A stretch of DNA of 46,854 bases from an uncultured Pelagibacteraceae bacterium (GCA_902627935.1 CACOLA010000006.1:1-46854), one strand, 5' to 3'; positions 8,374-20,241 are shown, counted from the first letter of the stretch. Program-made: numbers and translations. The notes: generated from the letters alone by a model not told the origin.

Positions 8374-9589
8374 TCACTTTTCTGCCTTTTCTTAAAATGC
8401 ATTCTTTATATTCAGGAGTGCCAACTTTAAAACCTTTTTTAAATGCTGTTTTCTGGCATTTTGAACTATAAATTAGATTTAATCTTAAAAAACTTAATTC
8501 TTTTTTATCTATAATATTTTCGCTAATTTCTTTATTTTGAATTTCTACTTTTTTTTGTAACTCATTAATTTCCTCATTCGTTTGACTTAATTGAGATTTT
8601 AATAATTGATTTTCAAAAAGAAATTTTTCATTAGTTTCACTTAATATTTTTAATTCCTCATTTAGTATATCTAACTTAATTTTTTCTGGGCTTGATGAAA
8701 TTCCTAAAATGTTCTCAGTGTCACTTTTGTCTAAGTTTTCAATAGATTTTTCATCTTTTTCAATTTCAGCATACACATATTTTAGTTGTTCAAATTCACT
8801 ATAAAAATCAATTAAAAATTTATTGTTATTGTTATTTACTCTTCCAACAGGAATGCCACTTTTAAAAAGAGATCCTGTACCAGAGGTATAGGCTATACTT
8901 TGATCTTGAATATCTCCAACTAAATTATTTTTGATATATTTTATTTCTGCGGAATCTTTTCCATCTCCAATAATTATTGCTTGAACTTGCCCAGGTGTAA
9001 TCGACACAGGAACACTAGAATTTAAATCCGATAATAATAAAACTCTTGAAGATTTATAGTTTACATCAATAACTCTTCCTACAAGATAACTTTTATCAAA
9101 AATATTAGTGCCTATCTTAATATTATCGTAACTTCCCTTATTAATAATTATTGTTTTCAAAAAAGGACTATCATGATCGACTATGACTTTTGCTAAAATT
9201 TTATCAGACGAAAATCTATAATCTTCAATTAAATCTTTTAATTCATTATTCTCACTAATTATAATCTCATTAGATATCTCTTTAGACTTTAAACTTTCTA
9301 ATTCCTTTAAATTTGATTGATAGTTATTATAAAAAGTAGAGTATTCTATAATTTTCGAATAAGAATTAATTAAAAAATTTTCTGGTATTGATACTATAAA
9401 TGAGGTTCTAAACACTACTTCATTTATTACAGATCTTAAGTTATTTATTATCTTAAAATTTAAATTAGATAAAAAAATTATAAAAATTGATAAAAAAACC
9501 AATGTTAACAAAGAAAATTTTTGTTTTGTGGTTTTTTTTAAAAAAGCAGATCGGATTGCTATTATAAAATCATCTCTGCTTGAGGCCAT
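8366..9589 (-). CDS. mreC: Rod shape-determining protein MreC with extended C-terminal tail
   Basis: A 407-residue bitopic protein: N-terminal membrane helix at about residues 25-45, an alpha-helical coiled-coil stretch near 85-120, and the periplasmic MreC beta-domain (about 125-280, with the family-like GKDSAEIKYI segment). MreC scaffolds PBP2/RodA with the MreB filament. Beyond the usual end, residues about 300-365 form a second Glu/Lys/Asn-rich coiled coil. The last 43 residues hold a compact motif with Cys378 and Cys397 around GFKVGTPEYKEC. The protein is longer than many MreC proteins because of this extra region. It starts 6 bases after mreB and overlaps mreD by 8 bases. Confidence 0.92.
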   Translation of the reverse strand: MASSRDDFIIAIRSAFLKKTTKQKFSLLTLVFLSIFIIFLSNLNFKIINNLRSVINEVVFRTSFIVSIPENFLINSYSKIIEYSTFYNNYQSNLKELESLKSKEISNEIIISENNELKDLIEDYRFSSDKILAKVIVDHDSPFLKTIIINKGSYDNIKIGTNIFDKSYLVGRVIDVNYKSSRVLLLSDLNSSVPVSITPGQVQAIIIGDGKDSAEIKYIKNNLVGDIQDQSIAYTSGTGSLFKSGIPVGRVNNNNNKFLIDFYSEFEQLKYVYAEIEKDEKSIENLDKSDTENILGISSSPEKIKLDILNEELKILSETNEKFLFENQLLKSQLSQTNEEINELQKKVEIQNKEISENIIDKKELSFLRLNLIYSSKCQKTAFKKGFKVGTPEYKECILRKGRKVND

Positions 9590-9595
9590 CTTTTT

Positions 9596-10630
<1,035 letters not shown>

Positions 10631-12208
10631 TTAAATTCCTCCTTTGACTTTTTGATGTTGAATATTTTGAGATAATGATTTTTTCTCTCTTTTGATTAAC
10701 ATTTTATTTAATGCATTCAAATACGCGTTTGCAGATGCAACCAAAGTATCTGTGTCTGCTGATTGTCCAACTGTAGTCCTATCATTCTCCTCAATTTTTA
10801 CACTTACTGTTGCTTGAGCATCAGTACCTTCTGTAACAGCATGTACTTGATAAAGAGACAATTTTACATCATGAGGATACAAATCTTTTATACATTTAAA
10901 AATTGCATCCACTGGTCCATCACCTGTTTGTGAAGTTTTTTTAATTTCTCCAAAAACATCTAAGGTCATATCTGCTCTCTGTGGTTCTCCGGTCCCGGCG
11001 AATACTTTTAAAGTTTTAAGATTTATTGCATTAATCTTATTATCAATTATTAAGCTATCATCTACTAGTGCAACAATATCTTCATCATATATATGTTTTT
11101 TCTTATCAGCTAAAATTTTAAATTTACCAAATGCTGCTTGAACAACATCATCAGTAACATCTGCGTAACCTAAATCACTTAATTTATCCTTAAATGCATG
11201 TCTCCCTGAATGTTTGCCCATTACTAAAGAAGTCTTTTTAACACCAACACTTTCCGGTGTCATAATTTCGTAAGTTTCTCTGTTTTTTAACATTCCATCT
11301 TGGTGAATTCCTGATTCGTGAGCAAACGCATTTTTTCCCACAATCGCCTTATTGAATTGAACAGGAAAGCCAGTTGCATTAGATACAATTTTAGATGCTT
11401 TACTTATTAATTCTGTTTTTATGCCAGTCTCATAAGGTAACAAATCGTCTCTAGTCTTTATTGCCATTACAATTTCCTCAAGTGCAGCATTACCTGCTCT
11501 TTCTCCAATTCCATTAATCGTGCACTCAATTTGTCTTACACCAGCTGATAGACCGGATAGAGCATTTGCAACTGCTAAACCAAGATCATTATGACAATGA
11601 GCAGAAATAATTGCTTTATCAATATTTGGAACATTATTTTTTATTGAAGTAATTGTTTTAGCAAACTCCTCTGGAATGGAATAACCAACTGTATCAGGAA
11701 TATTTATAGTTTTTGCACCACAATTAATTGCTAGCTCAATTGTTTTATACATAAAATCTAAATTTGTTCTTGTGCCATCTTCGCATGACCACTCCACATC
11801 ATCTGTAAATTTTCTAGCATAAGTTACGCTTTCTTTTATTGCTCCTAATACTTGTTCATCTGACATGTTAAGTTTATGTTTCATATGAACAGGACTAGTT
11901 GAAATAAAAGTATGAATCCTAAATCTTTTTGCAAATTTTAAAGATTCATTGCATGCGTCTATATCTTTTTTTGTTGCTCTTGCTAATCCACAAGGAATTG
12001 AATTTTTAACACTTTTGCTTATTGCGCTTACAGCCTCAAAATCACCTGGAGAAGATATAGGAAAACCTGCCTCAATAATATCAATTCCCATTTCATCAAA
12101 AACTCTAGAAATCTGAATTTTTTCCTCAACACTCATAGAAGCACCTGGTGATTGCTCACCATCTCTCATAGTTGTATCAAAAATATATACTTTGTCTTTG
12201 CTAGCCAT
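10631..12208 (-). CDS. leuA: 2-isopropylmalate synthase LeuA
   Basis: LeuA condenses acetyl-CoA with 2-oxoisovalerate in the first committed step of leucine synthesis. The start chosen is 12208 (MASKDKVYIF...), giving 525 residues; a frame ten residues longer lacks family support. The TIM-barrel signature FDTTMRDGEQSPG is at the N-terminus, the metal-binding HCHNDLGLAVAN follows, and the C-terminal third is the LeuA allosteric dimer domain that normally confers leucine feedback. An 87-base gap to ilvC contains a dyad and a candidate promoter, so leuA may have its own control besides the ilv transcript. Its stop touches mreB. Confidence 0.96.
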   Translation of the reverse strand: MASKDKVYIFDTTMRDGEQSPGASMSVEEKIQISRVFDEMGIDIIEAGFPISSPGDFEAVSAISKSVKNSIPCGLARATKKDIDACNESLKFAKRFRIHTFISTSPVHMKHKLNMSDEQVLGAIKESVTYARKFTDDVEWSCEDGTRTNLDFMYKTIELAINCGAKTINIPDTVGYSIPEEFAKTITSIKNNVPNIDKAIISAHCHNDLGLAVANALSGLSAGVRQIECTINGIGERAGNAALEEIVMAIKTRDDLLPYETGIKTELISKASKIVSNATGFPVQFNKAIVGKNAFAHESGIHQDGMLKNRETYEIMTPESVGVKKTSLVMGKHSGRHAFKDKLSDLGYADVTDDVVQAAFGKFKILADKKKHIYDEDIVALVDDSLIIDNKINAINLKTLKVFAGTGEPQRADMTLDVFGEIKKTSQTGDGPVDAIFKCIKDLYPHDVKLSLYQVHAVTEGTDAQATVSVKIEENDRTTVGQSADTDTLVASANAYLNALNKMLIKREKKSLSQNIQHQKVKGGI

Positions 12209-12220
12209 TCTCAAAATTTT

Positions 12221-12251
12221 TATAAACGAAATATACAACCTCTCGTTTATA
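12221..12251 (-). promoter_or_regulatory. Dyad and candidate promoter in the ilvC-leuA gap
   Basis: A perfect 9-bp inverted repeat, TATAAACGA at 12221-12229 and TCGTTTATA at 12243-12251, is separated by 13 bases. On the minus strand it ends 12 bases before the leuA ATG. A possible sigma-70-like pair overlaps it: -35 TTGCAA (12252-12257) and -10 TATATT (complement of 12230-12235) with a 16-base spacer. It could be an operator dyad or a hairpin in the ilvC-leuA transcript. There is no U-run after it, so it is not a normal terminator. Confidence 0.4.
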
Positions 12252-12295
12252 TTGCAAAATAAAACAGATAATTCGCCCCAATTTGGGACTAAAGT

Positions 12296-13885
<1,590 letters not shown>

Positions 13886-13886
<1 letters not shown>

Positions 13887-15652
13887 TAAACTAATGCCTT
13901 TCCTTTTCCTGTAATTTTATTTTGCTCCTTGTCGTTAGGACCTAAAATCATTTGATTATGTGGTTTTCCAGAGGGAATCATTGGAAAGCAATTCTCATTG
14001 GGGTCAACTTGACAGTCAAATATTACTGGACCGTCATGATTCAACATTTCTTGGATTTTATCATCTAATTCATGAGGATTTATAGCTTTAATTCCTTTAC
14101 AGCCATAAGCCTCAGCTAATTTTACAAAATCTGGTAAAGCCTCAGAGTAACTCTCCGAATAATTCTTTTCATGAAGTAATTCCTGCCATTGCCTCACCAT
14201 TCCCATATATTGGTTATTTAAAACGAAAATTTTAATTGGTAAATTATATTGAACTGCAGTAGACATTTCTTGCATTGTCATTAACACAGAAGCTTCGCCA
14301 GCAATATCAATAACAAGTTTATCTGGATGTGCGATTTGTACTCCTACAGCAGCTGGAAGACCATACCCCATAGTTCCAAGCCCACCTGATGTCATCCATC
14401 TATTTGGTTTATTAAATTTATAATGTTGTGCGGCCCACATCTGATGTTGACCAACTTCTGTAGTGATGAAGGTGTCTTGATTTTTTGTTAATTCATACAA
14501 TCTTTTAACTGCATGCTGAGGTTTTATCGTTTTTTCACTATTGATAAATCCTAAAGAATTTTTTGTTCTCCACTTTTGAATTTGTTCCCACCATTTTGAT
14601 ATATTTTGTTTATTAGAGGTCTTCAATCCATTTTGTTTTTTATTTATCTTCTTAATAGTTGTTTTAAGAACTTCATTCACATCACCCACAATAGCTAAAT
14701 CAACTTTAATAATTTTATTAATTGAAGATGGATCAATATCAATATGAACTTTTTTTGATTTAGGAGAAAACTCGTCTATCTTACCTGTTATTCTATCGTC
14801 AAATCTTGCTCCAATATTAATTAGTAAGTCACAATCATGCATAGCGTTATTTGCTTCGTAAGTACCATGCATACCTAACATTCCAATAAATTGATTATCA
14901 TCCCCGGGAAAAGCTCCCAAACCTTGTAAAGTTGATGTGATGGGAAAACCAATTAACCTAACAAATTCTCTTAACGACTCGCTAGCCTTGGGTCCAGAAT
15001 TTATAACTCCTCCACCAGTATAAATAACAGGTTTTTTTGCTTTTGAAATTAATTCAATTAATTTATCTATTTCATTATTGGAAAATTTATTATGAGCATT
15101 ACCATTTAATTTTTTCTCTTTTTTTGGTTTTGAATAACTATTTTTCGCAAATTGAATGTCTTTTGGGATATCAACTAATACTGGTCCTGGTCGTCCCGTT
15201 GTGGCAACATGAAATGCTTTATGCAAAATTTTAGATAAATCTTTAATATCTTTTACTAACCAATTATGTTTTGTGCATGGTCTAGTTATTCCAGTGGTAT
15301 CACATTCTTGAAATGCATCAGTTCCAATTAAATGAGTCGGTACTTGTCCAGAGATACATACTAATGGAACAGAATCCATGTAGGCATCTGTCAATGCAGT
15401 CACTACATTTGTTGCGCCCGGACCAGAAGTAACAAGTACCACTCCTGGTTTTCCTGATGATCTTGCGTATCCCTCTGCCGCATGTCCTGCTCCTTGTTCG
15501 TGTCTAACCAAAATATGTTTTATTGAAGAATGATTTTTTAATTCATCGTAAATGGGTAAAACTGCCCCTCCGGGATAACCAAAAATAAAATCAACATCTT
15601 GATCTTCAAGACATTTGAAAACAATTTCTGCTCCAGTATATATTTTAGACAT
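13886..15652 (-). CDS. ilvI: Acetolactate synthase large (catalytic) subunit
   Basis: A 588-residue ThDP-, FAD- and Mg2+-dependent enzyme that makes 2-acetolactate (valine/leucine) or 2-aceto-2-hydroxybutyrate (isoleucine). The catalytic Glu of the ThDP site is in HILVRHEQGAGHAAEGYAR, the FAD-binding middle domain follows, and the C-terminal ThDP motif reads IAGEASVLMTMQE...NNQYMGMVRQWQ. The usual Asp of the metal motif is Glu, a form I associate with alphaproteobacterial enzymes. A strong dyad lies immediately before the ATG. The gene heads the ilvI-ilvH-ilvC-leuA pathway series. Confidence 0.96.
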
Positions 15653-15688
15653 TTGGCCAATCTAGCTGAAGTTGTGCTGATTGGTCAA
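15653..15688 (-). promoter_or_regulatory. Dyad adjoining the ilvI start codon
   Basis: TTGGCCAATC (15653-15662) and GATTGGTCAA (15679-15688) pair at 9 of 10 positions, the exception being G-U-capable on one strand; three more pairs (AGC/GCT) lie inside after a one-base bulge. On the minus strand the hairpin would end at the base before the ilvI ATG. A candidate promoter also overlaps: TTGACC (complement of 15683-15688), 18-base spacer, TAGATT (complement of 15659-15664), which would give a nearly leaderless mRNA. There is no U-run, so it is not a terminator for miaA. Operator, leader hairpin and promoter remain alternatives. Confidence 0.55.
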
Positions 15689-15705
15689 GTTTAAGTGCTG
15701 AATAT

Positions 15706-16614
15706 TTAAATTTTTTTTAAAAAAATTTTAATTTCATTTGGGTGAATTTTTTTCCAATTTCTCATGTGTCCTCTTGTCCATGTCACTTGCCTTTTGGCGT
15801 ATTGTCTTGTCTTTATTGATATTTTTTCAATCAATTCCTCTTTGTTTATGAAATTTTTTATGAATTCTTGAATTTCACCAATTCCTATGGCTTTGGAAAT
15901 GCTTTTGCTTTTAGGAATTTTTAGATTTAAAAATTTTTTTACCTCCAAAACTGCACCTATGTCTATCATTTGCCTTGCTCTATTTTTAATCTTTTCGATC
16001 AAAAGCAATCGGGGATAATTTATTATAATTTTATAAAAAGATCCTTTTTCAAAATTAGAATTTGTTTTTTTATACCAATCTTTTAATGATTTTTTTGTAA
16101 ATATTTTTACCTCATAAGCCCTTATTGATCTTTGAACATCTGTAGGGTTTATATGATTTTCTACGCTTGGGTCAATTTTTAAAAGTTTTTCATAAAATTT
16201 TTTTTGACCAATATCTTTTTGTAATTTTCTTATTTGATTTCTAGATTTTAAAGGTATTTTTGGTATTTCAACTAACCCATCGGTTAAAGCTTTAAAATAT
16301 AAACCTGTACCACCAACTAATATTGGTATTTTTTTTTTGCTCCTAATTTCTTTAATCTTGCTAATTGCAAGCTTAAGCCAATCACCAGTTGAAAAGTTTT
16401 TTTTTGAGTCTTGAAATCCGTATAAATGATGTTTTATTCTTTTTAGATTTTTTTTGAAAGGTCTCGCAGTAAGAATCTTCAAATCTTTATATACTTGCAT
16501 GCTGTCAGCATTAACTATTTCTCCTTTAATTTTTTTCGCTAATTTTAACGCAAATTCAGATTTTCCAGATGCTGTAGGTCCATAAATTAAAATAATTTTG
16601 GATTTTAAATCCAT
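15706..16614 (-). CDS. miaA: tRNA dimethylallyltransferase MiaA
   Basis: MiaA transfers the dimethylallyl group of DMAPP to N6 of A37 in tRNAs reading UNN codons. The 302-residue protein has the P-loop GPTASGKS at residues 11-18, then NADSMQVYKDL with the catalytic Asp, VGGTGLYFKAL, and the C-terminal QYAKRQVTWTRGH tRNA-contact segment. It lies 2 bases after degP, within the hflKC-degP-miaA series. A usual partner, hfq, is not found between them here. Confidence 0.96.
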   Translation of the reverse strand: MDLKSKIILIYGPTASGKSEFALKLAKKIKGEIVNADSMQVYKDLKILTARPFKKNLKRIKHHLYGFQDSKKNFSTGDWLKLAISKIKEIRSKKKIPILVGGTGLYFKALTDGLVEIPKIPLKSRNQIRKLQKDIGQKKFYEKLLKIDPSVENHINPTDVQRSIRAYEVKIFTKKSLKDWYKKTNSNFEKGSFYKIIINYPRLLLIEKIKNRARQMIDIGAVLEVKKFLNLKIPKSKSISKAIGIGEIQEFIKNFINKEELIEKISIKTRQYAKRQVTWTRGHMRNWKKIHPNEIKIFLKKI

Positions 16615-16616
16615 CT

Positions 16617-18023
16617 TTATTTTAATTTAATGCCAATATATCTTCTTTGGTTTTGGCTATTGTAAATAACAAGTAAAATTGTTTTTTGATTGGTACTTAA
16701 AACTTGTTTTACAATTTGATTTAATTGATTTGCAGAATTAATTTTTTTCTTTTGCGCTTCAATAATTATACTATTAACCTCTATTGAGTTAAGTAAAGGG
16801 CTATCCTCAGAGATTTTGGTGATTACAAGTCCTTTTGTTTGATTTGGAAGATTTCTTTGTTTTATATCTTCATTATTTAATTTTCGTACAGTTATCTTTA
16901 AATCATCAATTGTATTCTCTTTTGGCACAGATTTTTCTGAAACTTTAAAATCTTCTGATGTCTCTAATCTACCTAATATAATTTTTTTTGTTATTTCTTT
17001 TTTATTTCTCCAAATTTTAACATCAACTTTTTTTCCAACTTCTGTTCTTGCAACTATCATTGGTAGTTCTTTCATTTCTTTAATTTTTTCTCCATTAAAT
17101 TCTAAAATGATATCTCCTGCTTTTACCCCTGCCTTGTCCGACGGACTATCATCAGCTACACTTGCAACCAATGCGCCCCTTGGTTCATCTAACTTCTCTA
17201 CTTCAGCAATTTCTTTTGTAACATCTTGTATTCTAACACCTAGCCAACCTCTTTTTGTCTCTCCAAATTCTATCAACTGATCAATCACAATTTTTGCACT
17301 ATTAGATGGTATTGAGAAACCTATTCCAATAGAACCACTTCTACCAAGTATTGCTGTGTTAATCCCAATGACATCTCCATTCATGTCAAATAAAGGTCCG
17401 CCAGAATTACCAGAATTGATAGAGGCATCTGTTTGAATGTAATCTTCATATCTAGAAAGACCGATGGATCTGTTTCTTGCTGATATGATTCCTGATGTAA
17501 CAGTTCCACCCAATCCAAAAGGATTTCCAATTGCAATAACCCAATCTCCAATTCTTGCTTTATCAGAGTCTCCAAATTTAACTGGAATAAAATTTTCTTC
17601 AGTATCTAATTGTAAAACTGCAATATCTGATAAAGGATCTGCTCCTATAACTTTAGCCTCGTACTCCTGATCTCCGTTAACTCTTACAATTATATCTTCG
17701 GCATCTTGTATTACATGATTATTTGTTACAACAATACCTTTTGCATCAATTATAAAACCTGAGCCCAAAGCTGCTGATTGCCTTTCTTGAGGTGTTCCAA
17801 ATTCTTTAAACATGTCACCAAACGGAGAACCTGGTGGAAATTCAAAACCAGGAAATGGGTTACTTTTAGTAATAACAGTCTGTGTTGTTGATATGTTTAC
17901 TACTGATGGCATTAATCTTTCAGCAAGATCAGCAAAGGAAGATGGTGCTGTTTTTGATATAGAAGTTATTGAAAAACTTAATGCAAAAATGATTGATAAA
18001 AAAATAATTCTGACGGTTTTCAT
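16617..18023 (-). CDS. degQ: Periplasmic serine protease of the DegP/DegQ (HtrA) family
   Basis: A periplasmic trypsin-like protease and chaperone for misfolded envelope proteins. The start at 18023 (MKTVRIIFLS...) gives 468 residues and a clean signal peptide of about 25 residues; an ATG five codons upstream (18038) would overlap the DUF2065 gene. Counted from 18023, the catalytic triad is His103 (TNNHV), Asp133 (LSDIAVLQ) and Ser207 (NSGNSGGPLF). A PDZ domain follows at about 255-350, and a second, more divergent PDZ ends the protein. It stands between DUF2065/hflKC and miaA, a membrane quality-control context. DegP and DegQ cannot be told apart from sequence alone. Confidence 0.93.
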   Translation of the reverse strand: MKTVRIIFLSIIFALSFSITSISKTAPSSFADLAERLMPSVVNISTTQTVITKSNPFPGFEFPPGSPFGDMFKEFGTPQERQSAALGSGFIIDAKGIVVTNNHVIQDAEDIIVRVNGDQEYEAKVIGADPLSDIAVLQLDTEENFIPVKFGDSDKARIGDWVIAIGNPFGLGGTVTSGIISARNRSIGLSRYEDYIQTDASINSGNSGGPLFDMNGDVIGINTAILGRSGSIGIGFSIPSNSAKIVIDQLIEFGETKRGWLGVRIQDVTKEIAEVEKLDEPRGALVASVADDSPSDKAGVKAGDIILEFNGEKIKEMKELPMIVARTEVGKKVDVKIWRNKKEITKKIILGRLETSEDFKVSEKSVPKENTIDDLKITVRKLNNEDIKQRNLPNQTKGLVITKISEDSPLLNSIEVNSIIIEAQKKKINSANQLNQIVKQVLSTNQKTILLVIYNSQNQRRYIGIKLK

Positions 18024-18024
18024 A

Positions 18025-18210
18025 CTAGTTTTTAACATAATAAATTATCACAAAACCCAAAATTGCAAAAAAAAGTCCACCAATTCTTAATTGACTACTT
18101 TTTAAATACTCTAATTTTTTTAGCATATTTTTCATTTTTGATGGAAATATGGCATATAGGATCCCTTCAATAAAAAGGAATAGACCAAAAGCTATGATCA
18201 ATTCTCTCAT
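18025..18210 (-). CDS. DUF2065 (YjeT-like) small membrane protein
   Basis: A 61-residue protein with two hydrophobic helices (about 3-20 and 43-59) joined by a basic loop. It matches the DUF2065/YjeT family, which in many proteobacteria lies beside hflC, as it does here (9 bases downstream of hflC). The function is unknown; the conserved linkage suggests a role near the HflKC-FtsH membrane complex, which is inference. Its TAG stop is one base from the preferred degQ start. Confidence 0.85.
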   Translation of the reverse strand: MRELIIAFGLFLFIEGILYAIFPSKMKNMLKKLEYLKSSQLRIGGLFFAILGFVIIYYVKN

Positions 18211-18219
18211 GATTAAATA

Positions 18220-19086
18220 TTATTGGGATTTAGCTTCTATATTTCCAAAAAATTTAAAGAATTCACTATCGGGTGACAAAATCAAAGAAGTGTCTCCTCC
18301 AATCAAAGCATTTTCATAAGCCTGCATTGCTCTATAAAATGCAAAAAAATCTGGATCTCTTCCAAATGCTTCAGCGAAAATTTTATTTCGTTGACCATCG
18401 CCTTCACCTTTCATAATTTCAGATTTTTTTTGCGCGTCAGCTAAGATAACTGTTACCTCTTTATCTGCTGTAGATGTTATCGTCACTGCCATTTCCGCAC
18501 CTTTAGCTCTAAATTCTTTCGCTTCTCTCTCCCTTTCAGTTTGCATTCTTCTATAAATAGCGTCACTGTTTGCTTGAGGTAAATCTGCTCTTTTTATTCT
18601 TACATCAACAATTTCAATTCCAAAATTTTTAGCCTCAAAATTGACCCCCTCTTGAATTAAAGCCATTTGTTTAGTTCTATCTTTTGACAATAATGTTTGA
18701 AGTTCTTGTTGACCTAGTACATTTCTTATTCTTGAGTTAATAATTGTTGATAACCTTGATCTTGCAACTCTTTCATTTCCAACAGAAATATAAAACTTTA
18801 ATGGATCAACAATTTTGAATCTTGCAAAAGCATCTACTATTAATCTTTTCTGATCAGATGCAATTACCTCCTCTGGGGGTGTATCTAAATTTAGTATCCT
18901 TTTATCCAAATAAACAACATTTTGAATAAATGGAATTTTAAAATTCAACCCAGGTTCAATTATTATTCTTTTTGGATCACCAAATTGAAGAACAATTGCT
19001 TGATTGACTTCTTTAATTATAAAAACTGAGAAGTAAATTACAGCTGCTAAAATTGCTATAGCTGAAAATAATATTTTTTGTTTCAT
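18220..19086 (-). CDS. hflC: HflC, SPFH/prohibitin-family regulator of FtsH
   Basis: HflC and HflK form a large membrane cage around the FtsH protease and modulate substrate access. This 288-residue protein has an N-terminal membrane helix (about 5-25), the SPFH domain starting near VNQAIVLQFGDPKRII, and a long helical C-terminal region rich in Glu/Lys/Arg (QTEREREAKEFRAKGAEMAV). HflC-like PDFFAFYRAMQAYENAL is present near the end. The ATG follows the hflK stop with no gap. FtsH itself is encoded at the far end of the window. Confidence 0.95.
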   Translation of the reverse strand: MKQKILFSAIAILAAVIYFSVFIIKEVNQAIVLQFGDPKRIIIEPGLNFKIPFIQNVVYLDKRILNLDTPPEEVIASDQKRLIVDAFARFKIVDPLKFYISVGNERVARSRLSTIINSRIRNVLGQQELQTLLSKDRTKQMALIQEGVNFEAKNFGIEIVDVRIKRADLPQANSDAIYRRMQTEREREAKEFRAKGAEMAVTITSTADKEVTVILADAQKKSEIMKGEGDGQRNKIFAEAFGRDPDFFAFYRAMQAYENALIGGDTSLILSPDSEFFKFFGNIEAKSQ

Positions 19087-20190
19087 TTAGTTAACTGCTT
19101 TCTTTTTATTAAGTTCTGGTAATGGTAAATAAGGAACTACACCTGAACCTGCATTTTTTTCAATTATTACTTTTTCAATATCAGCTAAAACTTTTTCCAT
19201 AGTTTCTAGATACATTCTTTCTTGAGTAACTTGTTTAGCCTTTGCATACTCATCATAAATAGAGACAAATCTACTTGCCTCACCCTCGGCTTTTGCTACA
19301 ACTTCTTTTTTATACGCTTCAGCAGCTTGTAAAATTTTTTGTGCCTCACCTCTTGCTCTTGGAATCACATCATTCGCATAAGCCTCAGCTTCATTCTTAG
19401 ATCTTTCCATGTCAGCTCTGGCAGCTTGCACATCTCTAAACGCATCAATAACTTGATCTGGTGGGTCAGCTTTTTGAGTTTGGACTTGTGTTATTTGAAT
19501 ACCACTTTGATACTCGTCTAATATCGATTGAATGATCTCTTGAGTTTCTAATTCTATTTTAGCCCTGCCTTCTGTTAATATGGGCTGAATATCACTTTTA
19601 GCTATTACTTCTCTCATCGCTGTTTCTGCTGCAGCTTTAACAGTGCCTTCAGGATCTTGTATTTCAAACAGAAACTTACCAGCATCTTTAATTACCCAGA
19701 ATACAGAAAAGTCTATATTTACAATATTTTCATCGCCAGTTAACATTAAACTTTCTTGTGGTACATCTGCAACTCCGCCACCAGTTGAAAATCCACTGTC
19801 TCTTTCTGATCTAAAACCTATATCCATTCTATTAACTTTTGTAACTTTTGGTGTCTGTACCGACTCTACTGGAAATGGAATATGATAATTTAGCCCGGGT
19901 TGAGTAGTTTTTACAAATTTACCAAATCTTAAAACTACTCCTTGTTCATCAGGTAAAACTCGATATAGACCGCTCGCTAACCAAATAAAGCCCAAAATCA
20001 TTAAGATCAAAATAGTTTGTTTACCACCTGAGGAACTTCGGCCAGGTAAAAACTTTTTAATTTTGTCTTGAAACTCTCTAATAATTTTTTCTATATCTGG
20101 TGGAGTTGGTCCTCTGCCCGAACCATTACTACCCCCTCCTGGAGGGGTTCCCCAAGGGCTGCCTCCACTTTGCTTGAAATCATCTGACAT
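19087..20190 (-). CDS. hflK: HflK, SPFH/prohibitin-family regulator of FtsH
   Basis: A 367-residue partner of HflC. Layout: Gly/Ser/Pro-rich cytosolic N-terminus (about 1-35), one membrane helix (about 60-80), the SPFH domain beginning at YRVLPDEQGVVLRFGKFV, and a long coiled-coil region (about 240-340) ending in a Lys-rich tail. The glycine-rich start and order hflK-hflC are typical. It begins the long minus-strand series that runs to rodA. Upstream is a 51-base divergent region shared with mrp; a TATATA box ends 9 bases before the ATG, so the transcript may have almost no leader. Confidence 0.95.
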   Translation of the reverse strand: MSDDFKQSGGSPWGTPPGGGSNGSGRGPTPPDIEKIIREFQDKIKKFLPGRSSSGGKQTILILMILGFIWLASGLYRVLPDEQGVVLRFGKFVKTTQPGLNYHIPFPVESVQTPKVTKVNRMDIGFRSERDSGFSTGGGVADVPQESLMLTGDENIVNIDFSVFWVIKDAGKFLFEIQDPEGTVKAAAETAMREVIAKSDIQPILTEGRAKIELETQEIIQSILDEYQSGIQITQVQTQKADPPDQVIDAFRDVQAARADMERSKNEAEAYANDVIPRARGEAQKILQAAEAYKKEVVAKAEGEASRFVSIYDEYAKAKQVTQERMYLETMEKVLADIEKVIIEKNAGSGVVPYLPLPELNKKKAVN

Positions 20191-20241
20191 ATGGCAATCT
20201 ATATAATGTCTTTATTTTGAAAAACAAGTTAAGATCTAGTT
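20191..20241. promoter_or_regulatory. Divergent hflK / mrp promoter region
   Basis: These 51 bases are all that separates two divergent starts. A TATAAT (20202-20207, + strand) overlaps a TATATA that serves the other strand (20200-20205). For hflK, TTGTTT lies 16 bases upstream of its TATATA. I see no well-spaced -35 for mrp (TTGAAA at 20174-20179 is 22 bases away). Assignment is tentative. Confidence 0.35.

Noticed and set aside
12275-12287. CCCAATTTGGG palindrome after ilvC as an intrinsic terminator
   Set aside because: Only four pairs around a three-base loop and no uninterrupted U-run; too weak to call.
14270-14330. Glu in place of Asp in the ThDP metal motif of acetolactate synthase
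   Set aside because: The AGEAS form is one I know from other alphaproteobacterial enzymes; all other motifs are intact, so it is not a sign of inactivity.
17381-17670. Open frames on both strands inside degQ and similar frames inside other genes
   Set aside because: They are shadows of strongly supported coding regions, with no family similarity or translation signals of their own.
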